DNA of 64,000 nucleotides, taken from positions 1,454,200 through 1,518,199 of the forward strand of contig NZ_LR733827.1 of NCBI RefSeq assembly GCF_902506535.1. The letters run 5' to 3'. Shown here piece after piece: positions 1 to 6,208 of this stretch. The first letter of the stretch is position 1. The number at the start of each line of letters is the position of its first letter. The DNA comes from Pseudomonas sp. 8Z (GTDB lineage: Bacteria > Pseudomonadota > Gammaproteobacteria > Pseudomonadales > Pseudomonadaceae). The notes under the pieces are model-generated. The model saw only the letters and a program-made list of their open reading frames with translations, ran no database searches and was not told the DNA's origin. Both the position numbers and the translations under genes were made by a program.

Positions 1-161
1 TTGAAATCGACCGAAAAGTGCGCGCAGCCGGCGGCGAGTCGCACCTTGAGGTCTGGCCGGAGATGCTGCACGTTTGGCACATTCAAACGGCTTCTTTGCC
101 TCAAGCCCATGACGCACTCCAAAGAGCCGGCGAGTTTCTCATCGGGCACTTCGATAAATAG
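1..161 (+). CDS. alpha/beta hydrolase, C-terminal end only
   Basis: This is the last 52 codons of a gene that begins before the window; the frame starts at base 3 and ends in TAG at 159-161. The tail reads as a typical alpha/beta-hydrolase (acetyl-esterase/lipase type) C-terminus: a strand rich in E, V and W (HLEVWPEM), the likely catalytic histidine in LHVWH, and a final helix ALQRAGEFLIGHF. The rest of the triad lies outside the window, so substrate cannot be judged. It is followed on the same strand by an NTF2-like gene 48 bases on, so the two may be co-transcribed. Confidence 0.72.
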   Translation, partial: EIDRKVRAAGGESHLEVWPEMLHVWHIQTASLPQAHDALQRAGEFLIGHFDK

Positions 162-209
162 CACGGGCACGGCCCCTGCAAAACCGCAGACATCAGACAG
201 GAGATGGTA

Positions 210-620
210 ATGAGCACTGATACCAACCCACCGGGAACAGCATGGATGCAAATCGTCAAGAAGAAAGGAACGAGCGACTTCGCAAAGTCATTCACTGCTG
301 ACGCCAGCCTTCAGACTACAGCCCTAAGCAAGACCGTGATCGGCCCGACATCCATCGGGGCATTTTTTTCCGCGACGAGCACGATGTACGAAGACTTCGT
401 GTTCACTGCCGAGACGGTTGACGGCGGCAAGACTTACCTTGAGTGGGACGCCGTCCACGGTGGTAAGCCGATCGCAGGCACCACCATCATCACTCGGAAT
501 GAGTCTGGCCTCGTCCACAATATCAAGCTCTTTCAAAGCCCGTTCCCAGTCGTTCGTGAGTTCTCGGCGGGCCTGAAAGAGCGACTTGAAGAAACACTCG
601 GTCAAGACTTCTTTAACTAA
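210..620 (+). CDS. NTF2/SnoaL-like family protein
   Basis: A 136-residue protein with the pattern of the NTF2-like (SnoaL) cone fold: an N-terminal helix with FAKSF, a central ASLQTTALSKTVIGPTSIGAFF segment, then long beta strands (FVFTAETVDGG, YLEWDAV, TTIITRNESG) and a closing helix. Such folds serve small ester or ketone isomerases and hydrolases, but no active-site set can be assigned here. An in-frame ATG at 204 overlaps the AGGAG at 199-203, whereas ATG 210 sits six bases after it, so 210 is the likely start. It lies between a hydrolase tail and a truncated tautomerase on the same strand, which suggests a small catabolic operon cut by the mobile element downstream. Confidence 0.75.
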   Translation: MSTDTNPPGTAWMQIVKKKGTSDFAKSFTADASLQTTALSKTVIGPTSIGAFFSATSTMYEDFVFTAETVDGGKTYLEWDAVHGGKPIAGTTIITRNESGLVHNIKLFQSPFPVVREFSAGLKERLEETLGQDFFN

Positions 621-672
621 AGGCCAATTCGTCGCCGCGTATTAGCTGAACAACACGACTGAGGAAACACTC

Positions 673-732
673 ATGCCTATTTTTCACGCCCACATTCCAG
701 CTCAAAAATTCTCTAGGGATGGTCTGAAATAG
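673..732 (+). pseudogene. tautomerase family protein, first residues only
   Basis: A good ribosome site (GAGGAA at 661-666) precedes an ATG whose product begins MPIFHAHIPAQKFS. This is the hallmark start of a tautomerase-family protein, with the N-terminal catalytic proline exposed after Met removal. After about 15 codons the frame enters the IS5-type remnant at 717 and stops at TAG 730-732, so only 19 residues are encoded. The remainder of the gene is not found on the other side of the element. The gene is therefore broken by insertion plus deletion, not by simple insertion. Recognition rests on a short but distinctive N-terminus. Confidence 0.7.
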
Positions 733-967
733 CCCGACATTTCCGGCCGACTTCGACCTCTGCCGATTTTGAACGCACCGACCAGTCAAAACCGGTCAGG
801 TTGTCCGCTCAGCGCTTCGTTTTTGGCCGTCACGAGCACCTCTTTGCGGGTCTGCTTGCGCTTACCTGCGTACTCGGCGTCGGCGAAGGTCATCTGCTTC
901 ATGGAAAAACTCGGCTGGCGGGATCAGCGTATTTCAACAGATTCGGGAAGTCTTTTTCAGACCATCC
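717..967 (-). mobile_element. IS5-family remnant, internally deleted
   Basis: The ends are inverted copies of a GGATGGTCTGAAA motif (717-729 and 955-967), preceded by CTAG at 713-716 and followed by CTAA at 968-971, which fits the four-base YTAR-type target used by many IS5 elements. Inside, 786-902 on the minus strand carries the start of an IS5-type transposase. At about 251 bp it is far shorter than a complete IS5 element (roughly 1 kb), so it cannot transpose by itself. Its two ends supply the stop codons of both flanking truncated genes. Confidence 0.75.
786..902 (-). pseudogene. IS5-family transposase, N-terminal fragment
   Basis: Reading leftwards from ATG at 902, the first residues are MKQMTFADAEYAGKRKQTRK, the well-known opening of IS5-family transposases. 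The start lies 65 bases inside the right terminal repeat, as expected for this family. After about 22 codons similarity to the family stops (VLVTAKNEALSG...) and TGA follows at 786-788, so nearly the whole DDE catalytic domain is deleted. Confidence 0.75.
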
Positions 968-1824
968 CTAAAGAAATCGTCGCTTGTATCTTGCTTTCCA
1001 ACAAATGCAATGGCCGCTTTTTTGTCTGTGCCTCGAACAAGCTCTATGACCTTTCTGTATTCGTTCAGAAATTTTGTTCTGCTTTGTGCAGGCCAAGCCG
1101 AAAAGTCAATCTCCAGATAGTAAGGTCTCTCGTTAACTCGTTTTCCATCGTGCTCAACCCACCGACCAGGAGACAACTCAATTTTTAGTATGTCGCCATC
1201 CTCTTGGCAGAGTTTCCAAGGCAACGCGGAGTAGTAAACCTTTTGAGTGTCGCCCTGGATTAAAAACTTCTGGCGACCGCGAGTACTTATTATTTCCCTG
1301 AAAATTTCGCCATAACTGCCCCCAACGACATCTTCGAAAACCAAAGCTCGGTCTCTATCATGGGGGAAATCAAAATACTGATTGACTATTGATTTGAAAG
1401 AAGTTGTCTCATAGTTGGGCTTTCTACTGTTTGAGCCTCCTTGCCTCCTGTTTGTTTTGTTGGTTCGCCGCGTGCTCGTGCCCGAAGGTTCAATAACGCC
1501 TTCTGGCTCAACAAGGTCGTCTTTCCTTAATTTAAAACGGTTTGGATATGCTAAAGGAAAACCCTCGGAAGAGGTTAACCGTTTGATGGCGCCTCTTAAA
1601 CGAATTTTTGACTCACCTTCAGCGTCACATCCTTGCTTGTGATTAACAGCTTTCCTAGCTTTAAAATAAGGCTTGCGGAGATTTACATCTTTGAGAAACG
1701 AGCAAGGTAGCAGCTCTATGGCGCATTCATCACATGAAAAGCTAAGTGATCTAACATTGTCGATAATGTAGAGTTCTTCGCTAGTGACTACCCGTCCTAA
1801 TTCTTCGCACCTAGCTTCGTCCAT
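934..1824 (-). CDS. cassette-borne protein of unknown function, 3' end replaced by IS
   Basis: I do not recognise the family. The 296-residue product has a Cys-X2-Cys pair near residue 31 (FSCDECAIELL) and a His-X3-Gly-Cys further on (NHKQGC). This is a possible zinc site of the kind seen at the start of CoiA-like proteins, followed by a low-complexity Arg/Asn/Ser linker and a C-terminal alpha/beta region (YYLEIDFSAWPAQSRTKFL). ATG 1842 lies inside the attC core (GTTATG) and has no ribosome site; ATG 1824 follows AGGAG at ideal spacing and is preferred. The last ten or so residues (DGLKKTSRIC) are read from the IS end, so the natural C-terminus is lost. The gene is AT-richer than the chromosome around it. 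Confidence 0.7.
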   Translation of the reverse strand: MDEARCEELGRVVTSEELYIIDNVRSLSFSCDECAIELLPCSFLKDVNLRKPYFKARKAVNHKQGCDAEGESKIRLRGAIKRLTSSEGFPLAYPNRFKLRKDDLVEPEGVIEPSGTSTRRTNKTNRRQGGSNSRKPNYETTSFKSIVNQYFDFPHDRDRALVFEDVVGGSYGEIFREIISTRGRQKFLIQGDTQKVYYSALPWKLCQEDGDILKIELSPGRWVEHDGKRVNERPYYLEIDFSAWPAQSRTKFLNEYRKVIELVRGTDKKAAIAFVGKQDTSDDFFRDGLKKTSRIC

Positions 1825-1839
1825 TGATACTCCTAGAAA

Positions 1840-1944
1840 CATAACGCCTGGCTATGGCGACGTAGTGTAGTTGGCCTTTATTTGTGTTAACCAACACAAA
1901 TAAAGGCCAACGGAACGAAGTTCGCACATGAGCCATTTGTTATG
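1840..1944 (-). other. attC-like cassette recombination site A
   Basis: The site separates two minus-strand cassette genes. Read in gene direction it opens with CATAACAAATGGCTCA, which overlaps the TAA stop of the preceding gene, and closes with GCCAGGCGTTATG, the TAAC...GTTA arrangement of attC. Its centre is a 19-bp perfect stem (1870-1888 with 1893-1911) around a four-base loop, a long variable terminal structure. The ATG of the closing GTTATG makes a false start for the next gene. Confidence 0.75.
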
Positions 1945-2299
1945 AGTTTTTTCGATATTCATTTGTACCATACCACTCGTGCTTACATTTTAAGCAACGC
2001 TCGGACTTAGGAGATACAGCCAGCGACTTGCAACTAGGGCAATAGTTGAAATAGACATCCTTTTCGATTTCAGAGTAAACACGACTTATATATTTGTTTT
2101 TATTGTGCTCAATCTCCTGAAAAGTCTTAATCAAATACTCTCTTGAATATTGTGACTTTAAGCTTTCAACTTCTCCTGCATCTGGCCATTCTGGATTAAC
2201 TGGAAAAAGAGCTGCGCGAAGGTGCCTAGAATAGCCTGTACTTGGCTCCAATAAGTACCTAAAATTCTCCCAAATGTAATCGAAATGCTCTTGATCCAT
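1940..2299 (-). CDS. cassette-borne small zinc-ribbon protein, unknown function
   Basis: A 119-residue protein with no family I recognise. The N-terminal two thirds is helical and rich in charged and aromatic residues. The C-terminus carries two Cys pairs, CPSC and CLKC, about fourteen residues apart, which is a classic zinc-ribbon layout and suggests nucleic-acid or protein binding. The stop codon overlaps attC site A and the start lies nine bases past site B, so the coding region fills its cassette almost completely. Only a weak ribosome site (GAGTAAG) precedes ATG 2299. Base composition is clearly AT-richer than in the core genes, in keeping with horizontal origin. Confidence 0.7.
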   Translation of the reverse strand: MDQEHFDYIWENFRYLLEPSTGYSRHLRAALFPVNPEWPDAGEVESLKSQYSREYLIKTFQEIEHNKNKYISRVYSEIEKDVYFNYCPSCKSLAVSPKSERCLKCKHEWYGTNEYRKNS

Positions 2300-2307
2300 T
2301 ACTTACT

Positions 2308-2382
2308 CATAACGATTAAGCTAAGGGGCTGGCTTTAGCCAGTCCCAGTGAGCGGAGCGAACGATTTGAGCGCATTGTTAGC
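2308..2382 (-). other. attC-like cassette recombination site B
   Basis: In gene direction the site runs from GCTAACAATGCGCTCAAA to CCCTTAGCTTAATCGTTATG. It has the outer TAAC/GTTA core boxes, an inner CTCAA...TTAGCTT pair and a central hairpin (GGGACTGGCTAAAGCCAG). This is the best attC match in the window: the TAACAAtGCGCTCAA opening is close to the consensus seen in many chromosomal integron cassettes. It lies exactly between the stop of the 95-residue gene and the start of the 119-residue gene. Confidence 0.85.
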
Positions 2383-2384
2383 TG

Positions 2385-2672
2385 CTAACCAATGCCGCTT
2401 TCTATTTTTTCAATTTCTACTTTGCTTAGAGGACGCCAATCGAGCTCCCGAATTCCATAGTCTCTAAAAGCATATTCGTATGCTTCTTCAAGTGACCACA
2501 TTAGATGGTCGCCTTCTATAATGTTTCTTTCAAAGTCTATATACCTTATTTCAAGGTAGAAGATTTGCCCTTCTGTGCTTGCAAGGCCAAATAGGACGAT
2601 CGACGTAACTTCCGGCCTGAAATCATCCGGATGCCTTACGTGAGCGAATAGATACTTGGGCAATTCAATCAT
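2385..2672 (-). CDS. cassette-borne small protein, unknown function
   Basis: A 95-residue acidic protein that I do not recognise. It has alternating beta-type stretches (VTSIVLFGLAS, IFYLEIRYIDFE) and an acidic helix (SLEEAYEYAF), without Cys, signal peptide or membrane segment, so a small soluble cytoplasmic alpha/beta protein is likely. It is bounded by attC sites B and C with almost no spare sequence, as expected for an integron cassette. No convincing ribosome site precedes ATG 2672, which lies immediately after the GTTAGC core of site C; cassette genes often depend on upstream transcription and translation. AT-rich relative to the core genome. Confidence 0.65.
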   Translation of the reverse strand: MIELPKYLFAHVRHPDDFRPEVTSIVLFGLASTEGQIFYLEIRYIDFERNIIEGDHLMWSLEEAYEYAFRDYGIRELDWRPLSKVEIEKIESGIG

Positions 2673-2676
2673 GGCA

Positions 2677-2744
2677 GCTAACGTAGGAAGCTAAGCGGCG
2701 CTCGCTCGCTTTTGGCGAGCGTCCGCTTCAGCGACTGGTTATCC
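2677..2744 (-). other. attC-like cassette recombination site C
   Basis: In gene direction it opens GGATAACCAGTCGCTGAAGC and closes GCTTAGCTTCCTACGTTAGC. The GCTGAAGC/GCTTAGC inner boxes, outer TAAC/GTTA boxes and a GC-rich central stem (GGACGCTCGC with GCGAGCGAGCGCC) make a typical attC of about 70 bases. It marks the upstream edge of the three recognisable cassettes. Confidence 0.8.
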
Positions 2745-2826
2745 ATCAATTCACTCCGCTCTGCGCAGCAGAGCTGTAAATGCAATGAAAACTCGGGCGG
2801 GATAAAAATGAAAAAATCACGTTGTA

Positions 2827-2891
2827 ACGCAGTATAGACACTCGGCGTGCGCCTTAACTTCGTTAAGCTCCGCCGAGTGTCTATACTGCGT
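2827..2891. repeat. perfect 21-bp inverted repeat with nested hairpin
   Basis: Arms 2827-2847 and 2871-2891 are perfectly complementary over 21 bases. The 23-base loop contains a further six-base stem (CTTAAC, loop TTC, GTTAAG). It lies just upstream of attC site C in cassette direction. It could be a degenerate or unusual attC, a promoter-proximal terminator or the target of another recombinase. The flanking TAAC/GTTA core boxes are not clearly in attC order, so I leave it unnamed. Confidence 0.7.
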
Positions 2892-2981
2892 AATAGCTGC
2901 TTTTTCGATTTTTCGCCAGCCTGATTCCTTGGCATTTACGGTTCCTTAAACTCGGTCTGTCTATTGCATGGATAACAGTGA

Positions 2982-3027
2982 TTAGATGGAAGGCGGTACT
3001 AATCCGATAGTAGAGCCTTCCATCTAA
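2982..3027. repeat. 13-bp inverted repeat ending in TTAGAT/ATCTAA
   Basis: Arms 2982-2994 and 3015-3027 pair perfectly, and TACTA/TAGTA (2997-3001, 3008-3012) forms an inner stem. The right arm followed by C gives ATCTAAC, which fits an integron core-box pattern, but the box order is reversed relative to a true attC. The 2745-3459 stretch has no convincing gene: it holds this hairpin, the one at 2827, a short hairpin CCCGGAT-TGC-ATCCGGG (3212-3228) and the REP pair at 3236. Confidence 0.6.
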
Positions 3028-3235
3028 CTCCGCACTACTCCGTTTCGCCTGCTGCTAAAAATCTTTCCTGATCATAGACTTACCGTTATGCCCCGGCAGA
3101 CCAGCGTATTCGCTTGACCTCCTCTTTTTGCTCCAGCATTACGGCCCGAAGAACCCTATGCGCCGCCACCGGCATTCGGCTGCGGTTCGCTGCGGCCAGT
3201 ACGCAGGCAACCCCGGATTGCATCCGGGCTACGGG

Positions 3236-3295
3236 TCGCGGCTAAAGCCCCTCCTACAAAGCAGCGCCCGCCTGTAGGAGGGGCTTTAGCCGCGA
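3236..3295. repeat. REP pair (inverted) 1
   Basis: TCGCGGCTAAAGCCCCTCC at 3236-3254 is repeated in inverse form at 3277-3295 with a short spacer, making a REP doublet. The same unit recurs at 7153, 7741 and 9341, and a degenerate single copy at about 6143-6180. It lies upstream of the ABC ATPase gene. Confidence 0.85.
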
Positions 3296-3459
3296 GCGCG
3301 CGAATACGGTGCATCCGCCACTGCACATGCCGAGGCGCGCACCAATGGCGGGCACTAATACACTCGTGGCCGTGGGCGAGCCTCGTGGCAGTGCATTTTC
3401 TGACTCTATGGCCAGGTTTTTGCTTTAGCCCCGCTCAGTTCTTTTGATGAGCGTTTTCC

Positions 3460-5007
3460 ATGCCTGCCTCACCCGATTCCCCACGCTTGCAGTTAACGGC
3501 CATCAGCAAGCAGTACCCCGGCTGTTTGGCCAATGACCGTATCGATCTGGCCATCGCCCCCGGCGAGATTCGCGCTCTGTTGGGCGAGAATGGCGCGGGC
3601 AAGAGCACGCTGATGAAGATTATCTACGGCGTCACGCAGCCCAGCAGCGGCGAAATCTGCTGGGAGGGCGAGCGGTTGGCCATGCGCGACCCGGCCATGG
3701 CGCGCGGCCTGGGCATCGGCATGGTGTTCCAGCATTTCTCGCTGTTCGAGACGCTGACCGTGGCCGAGAACATCGCCCTGGCCATGGGCGCAGACGCCGG
3801 AACGCCGAAGCAGTTGGAGCCGAGGATTCGTGAGGTGTCGCAGCGCTACGGCATGGCGCTGGAGCCGACGCGGCTAGTGCACAGCCTGTCCATCGGCGAA
3901 CGCCAGCGGGTGGAGATCGTCCGTTGTCTGATGCAGGACATCAAACTCTTGATCCTCGATGAGCCCACTTCGGTGCTCACCCCGCAGGAGGCCGACGAGC
4001 TGTTCGTCACCCTGCGCCGCCTGGCTGCCGAGGGCTGCAGCATTCTGTTTATCAGCCACAAGCTGGGCGAGGTGCGCGCGCTGTGCCAGAGCGCTACGGT
4101 GCTGCGCGGCGGGCGGGTGTCTGGCCATTGTGTGCCAGCCGAATGTTCGGACTTGGAGCTGGCGCGGTTGATGGTCGGCGATGCCGAGGGCCTGGAAAGC
4201 ACGTATCCGAAAGTCAGCGGCGGCCTAGCGCGCCTGCGTGTGGATGATCTGAGTTGGCACAACCCCGACCCATTCGGCTGCTCGCTGGAGCGCATTCGCC
4301 TGGAGGTGCGCAGTGGCGAGATCGTCGGCATCGCGGGCGTGGCCGGTAATGGTCAGGACGAACTGCTCGCCCTGCTCAGCGGCGAAACCCGCCTGCCGCG
4401 AGGCGAACGCGAGCGCATCAGCCTGGATGCCGCGCCCGTGGCCAATCTGCACCCGGATGCACGCCGTGGGCTGGGCCTGGCCTTCGTGCCCGCCGAACGC
4501 CTTGGCCATGGCGCAGTGCCGGAGATGAGCCTGGTGGACAACGCTCTGCTCACGGCCTTCGGCCAGGGTCTGGTCAAGGGCGGGCTGGTGCAGCGCAGCA
4601 AGGTGCGGGCGCTGGCGGAGGAGATCATTCGCCGCTTCGCGGTAAAGACGCCGGATGCCGACACCGCCGCGCGCAGCCTATCCGGCGGCAATCTGCAGAA
4701 ATTCATCCTGGGCCGCGAGATTCTGCAAAACCCGAAGCTGTTGGTGGCCGCGCACCCGACCTGGGGCGTGGATGTCGGCGCCGCTGCCGCCATCCACCGT
4801 GCGCTGATCGCCCTGCGCGATGCCGGGGCGGCGATTCTGGTGATTTCCGAAGACCTCGATGAGTTGCTGCAGATCAGCGATCGCATCGGTGCACTGTGCA
4901 GCGGCAAGCTGTCGCCGCTGGCTGCGACCGCGCAGGTCAATACCGTGGAAGTCGGCCGCTGGATGGCCGGTGAATTTGATCAACCCGCCGCTGCTGCGGC
5001 CTGCTGA
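3460..5007 (+). CDS. ABC transporter ATP-binding protein, nucleoside/purine uptake
   Basis: A 515-residue double ATPase of the sugar/nucleoside (BMP-linked) importer class. The first half has Walker A GENGAGKS near residue 42, signature LSIGERQ and Walker B LLILDEPTS. The second half has a degenerate Walker A (GVAGNGQDE), signature LSGGNLQ and, at the Walker B position, LLVAAHPTWGVDVG. One competent and one degenerate site is usual for this class. Two permease genes follow, the first 10 bases on, and a BMP-family binding protein lies further down at 9611. The neighbouring 8-oxoguanine and adenine deaminases point to purine bases or nucleosides as cargo. The order resembles PA0136-PA0138 of P. 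aeruginosa. Confidence 0.9.
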   Translation: MPASPDSPRLQLTAISKQYPGCLANDRIDLAIAPGEIRALLGENGAGKSTLMKIIYGVTQPSSGEICWEGERLAMRDPAMARGLGIGMVFQHFSLFETLTVAENIALAMGADAGTPKQLEPRIREVSQRYGMALEPTRLVHSLSIGERQRVEIVRCLMQDIKLLILDEPTSVLTPQEADELFVTLRRLAAEGCSILFISHKLGEVRALCQSATVLRGGRVSGHCVPAECSDLELARLMVGDAEGLESTYPKVSGGLARLRVDDLSWHNPDPFGCSLERIRLEVRSGEIVGIAGVAGNGQDELLALLSGETRLPRGERERISLDAAPVANLHPDARRGLGLAFVPAERLGHGAVPEMSLVDNALLTAFGQGLVKGGLVQRSKVRALAEEIIRRFAVKTPDADTAARSLSGGNLQKFILGREILQNPKLLVAAHPTWGVDVGAAAAIHRALIALRDAGAAILVISEDLDELLQISDRIGALCSGKLSPLAATAQVNTVEVGRWMAGEFDQPAAAAAC

Positions 5008-5017
5008 CGGAGCCGTC

Positions 5018-6115
5018 ATGCTGTTATCCCTGGAACCGCGCGGCCAGGAGTCGCGCCCCATGCTCTGGCTGTCGCCGCTGCTCGCCGCCGTGCTGACGCT
5101 GGTGAGCGGCATGCTGCTGTTCACCCTGCTCGGCCATGACCCGCTGGAAACCCTGCACACCCTGCTGATCGCCCCGGTCAGCGACTGGTACGGTGTGTCC
5201 GAACTGCTAGTCAAGGCGCTGCCGATTCTGCTCTGCGCCCTGGGCCTGGCGGTGGCTTATCAGGCGCGTATCTGGAACATTGGCGCTGAAGGCCAGTTGC
5301 TGATCGGCGCGCTGGCAGGCAGCGCCATGGCCCTGCAACTGATCGACTGGGAAAGCCGTTGGGCGTTGGCCTGGGTCGTGCTGGCTGGCACCGCTGCCGG
5401 TGCCGCCTGGGCCGGGCTCACCGCCTGGCTGCGCACGCAGTTCAACGCCAACGAAATTCTCACCAGCATCATGCTCAACTACATCGCGCTGAACCTGCTG
5501 CTGTTCTTCGTGCATGGCCCACTGAAGGATCCAGCCGGATTCAACTTCCCCGAGTCGGCGATGTTCGGCGATGCCAGCCGCCTGCCACTGGTCAGCGAGG
5601 ACGGGCGCCTGCACGGCGGTCTGTACCTGGCGCTGCTGGCCCTGGTGGCGGTGTGGGTGCTGCTGCACAAGAGCTTTCTCGGCTTCCAGATCAAGGTGTT
5701 GGGCCTGGACAGCCGCGCCGCTGGTTTCGTTGGTTTTCGCGAGAAGCGCCTGGTGTGGTTCGCCCTGCTGGTCAGCGGCGCGCTGGCCGGGCTGGCGGGT
5801 GTGGGCGAAGTGGCCGGGCCGATTGGTCAACTGGTGCCGCAGGTGTCGCCCGGCTACGGCTATGCGGCGATCACCGTGGCCTTTCTTGGCCGCCTCAATC
5901 CGCTCGGCATTGTCGCCGCCAGCCTGCTGATGGCGCTGCTCTACCTGGGCGGCGAGAACGCGCAGATGACGCTCAATCTGCCGCAGGCGATCACCCAACT
6001 GTTCCAGGGGATGATGCTGTTCTACCTGCTGGCCTGCGACGTGCTGATCCTCTATCGGCCACGGCTGAAGTGGAAATGGGCGAAGCGCGAGCGCCTCGCT
6101 GGAGCGACCACCTGA
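5018..6115 (+). CDS. ABC transporter permease 1, nucleoside/purine uptake
   Basis: A 365-residue inner-membrane permease of the BPD_transp_2 type. It has many hydrophobic helices, starting at LSPLLAAVLTLVSGMLLF, and the conserved cytoplasmic-loop stretch AYQARIWNIGAEGQLLIGAL that is typical of the larger permease of BMP-type nucleoside importers. The frame extends upstream to 4859 inside the ATPase gene, but ATG 5018 has GGAG at 5010-5013 and starts ten bases after the ATPase stop, so it is preferred. It should pair with the product at 6209 to form the channel. Confidence 0.9.
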   Translation: MLLSLEPRGQESRPMLWLSPLLAAVLTLVSGMLLFTLLGHDPLETLHTLLIAPVSDWYGVSELLVKALPILLCALGLAVAYQARIWNIGAEGQLLIGALAGSAMALQLIDWESRWALAWVVLAGTAAGAAWAGLTAWLRTQFNANEILTSIMLNYIALNLLLFFVHGPLKDPAGFNFPESAMFGDASRLPLVSEDGRLHGGLYLALLALVAVWVLLHKSFLGFQIKVLGLDSRAAGFVGFREKRLVWFALLVSGALAGLAGVGEVAGPIGQLVPQVSPGYGYAAITVAFLGRLNPLGIVAASLLMALLYLGGENAQMTLNLPQAITQLFQGMMLFYLLACDVLILYRPRLKWKWAKRERLAGATT

Positions 6116-6142
6116 CTGTGGGAGTGACTGGGCGGCATTCCG

Positions 6143-6182
6143 CTGTAGCCGCGACAAAAGCTCGCCTGAAGCGCCTCCCACA
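6143..6182. repeat. degenerate single REP unit
   Basis: GTAGCCGCGAC followed by GAAGCGCCTCCCACA between the two permease genes resembles one REP unit of the family repeated at 3236, 7153, 7741 and 9341. The central part is diverged and there is no inverted partner nearby. Confidence 0.45.
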
Positions 6183-6208
6183 AAGCGCATGAATGCAAAG
6201 GAATCCCC

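Noticed and set aside
1..210. A 69-codon plus-strand frame starting with TTG at base 1
   Set aside because: Frame +3 in the same region encodes a convincing hydrolase C-terminus; the other frame is Ser/Arg/Cys-rich and motif-free.
2678..2935. An 85-codon minus-strand open frame upstream of the cassette genes
   Set aside because: It runs straight through the 21-bp hairpin and the attC site C, has no ribosome site and reads as low-quality mixed composition; it is better explained as non-coding recombination sequence.
3075..3162. A short minus-strand frame ending KEEVKRIRWSAGA
   Set aside because: Only about 29 codons, no ribosome site, and it overlaps repeat-rich intergenic DNA; it may be part of a dispersed repeat or a relic, but I cannot support it as a gene.
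5207..6190. A 327-codon open frame antisense to permease 1
   Set aside because: A high-GC shadow frame of a clear membrane permease, with no signal or domain of its own.
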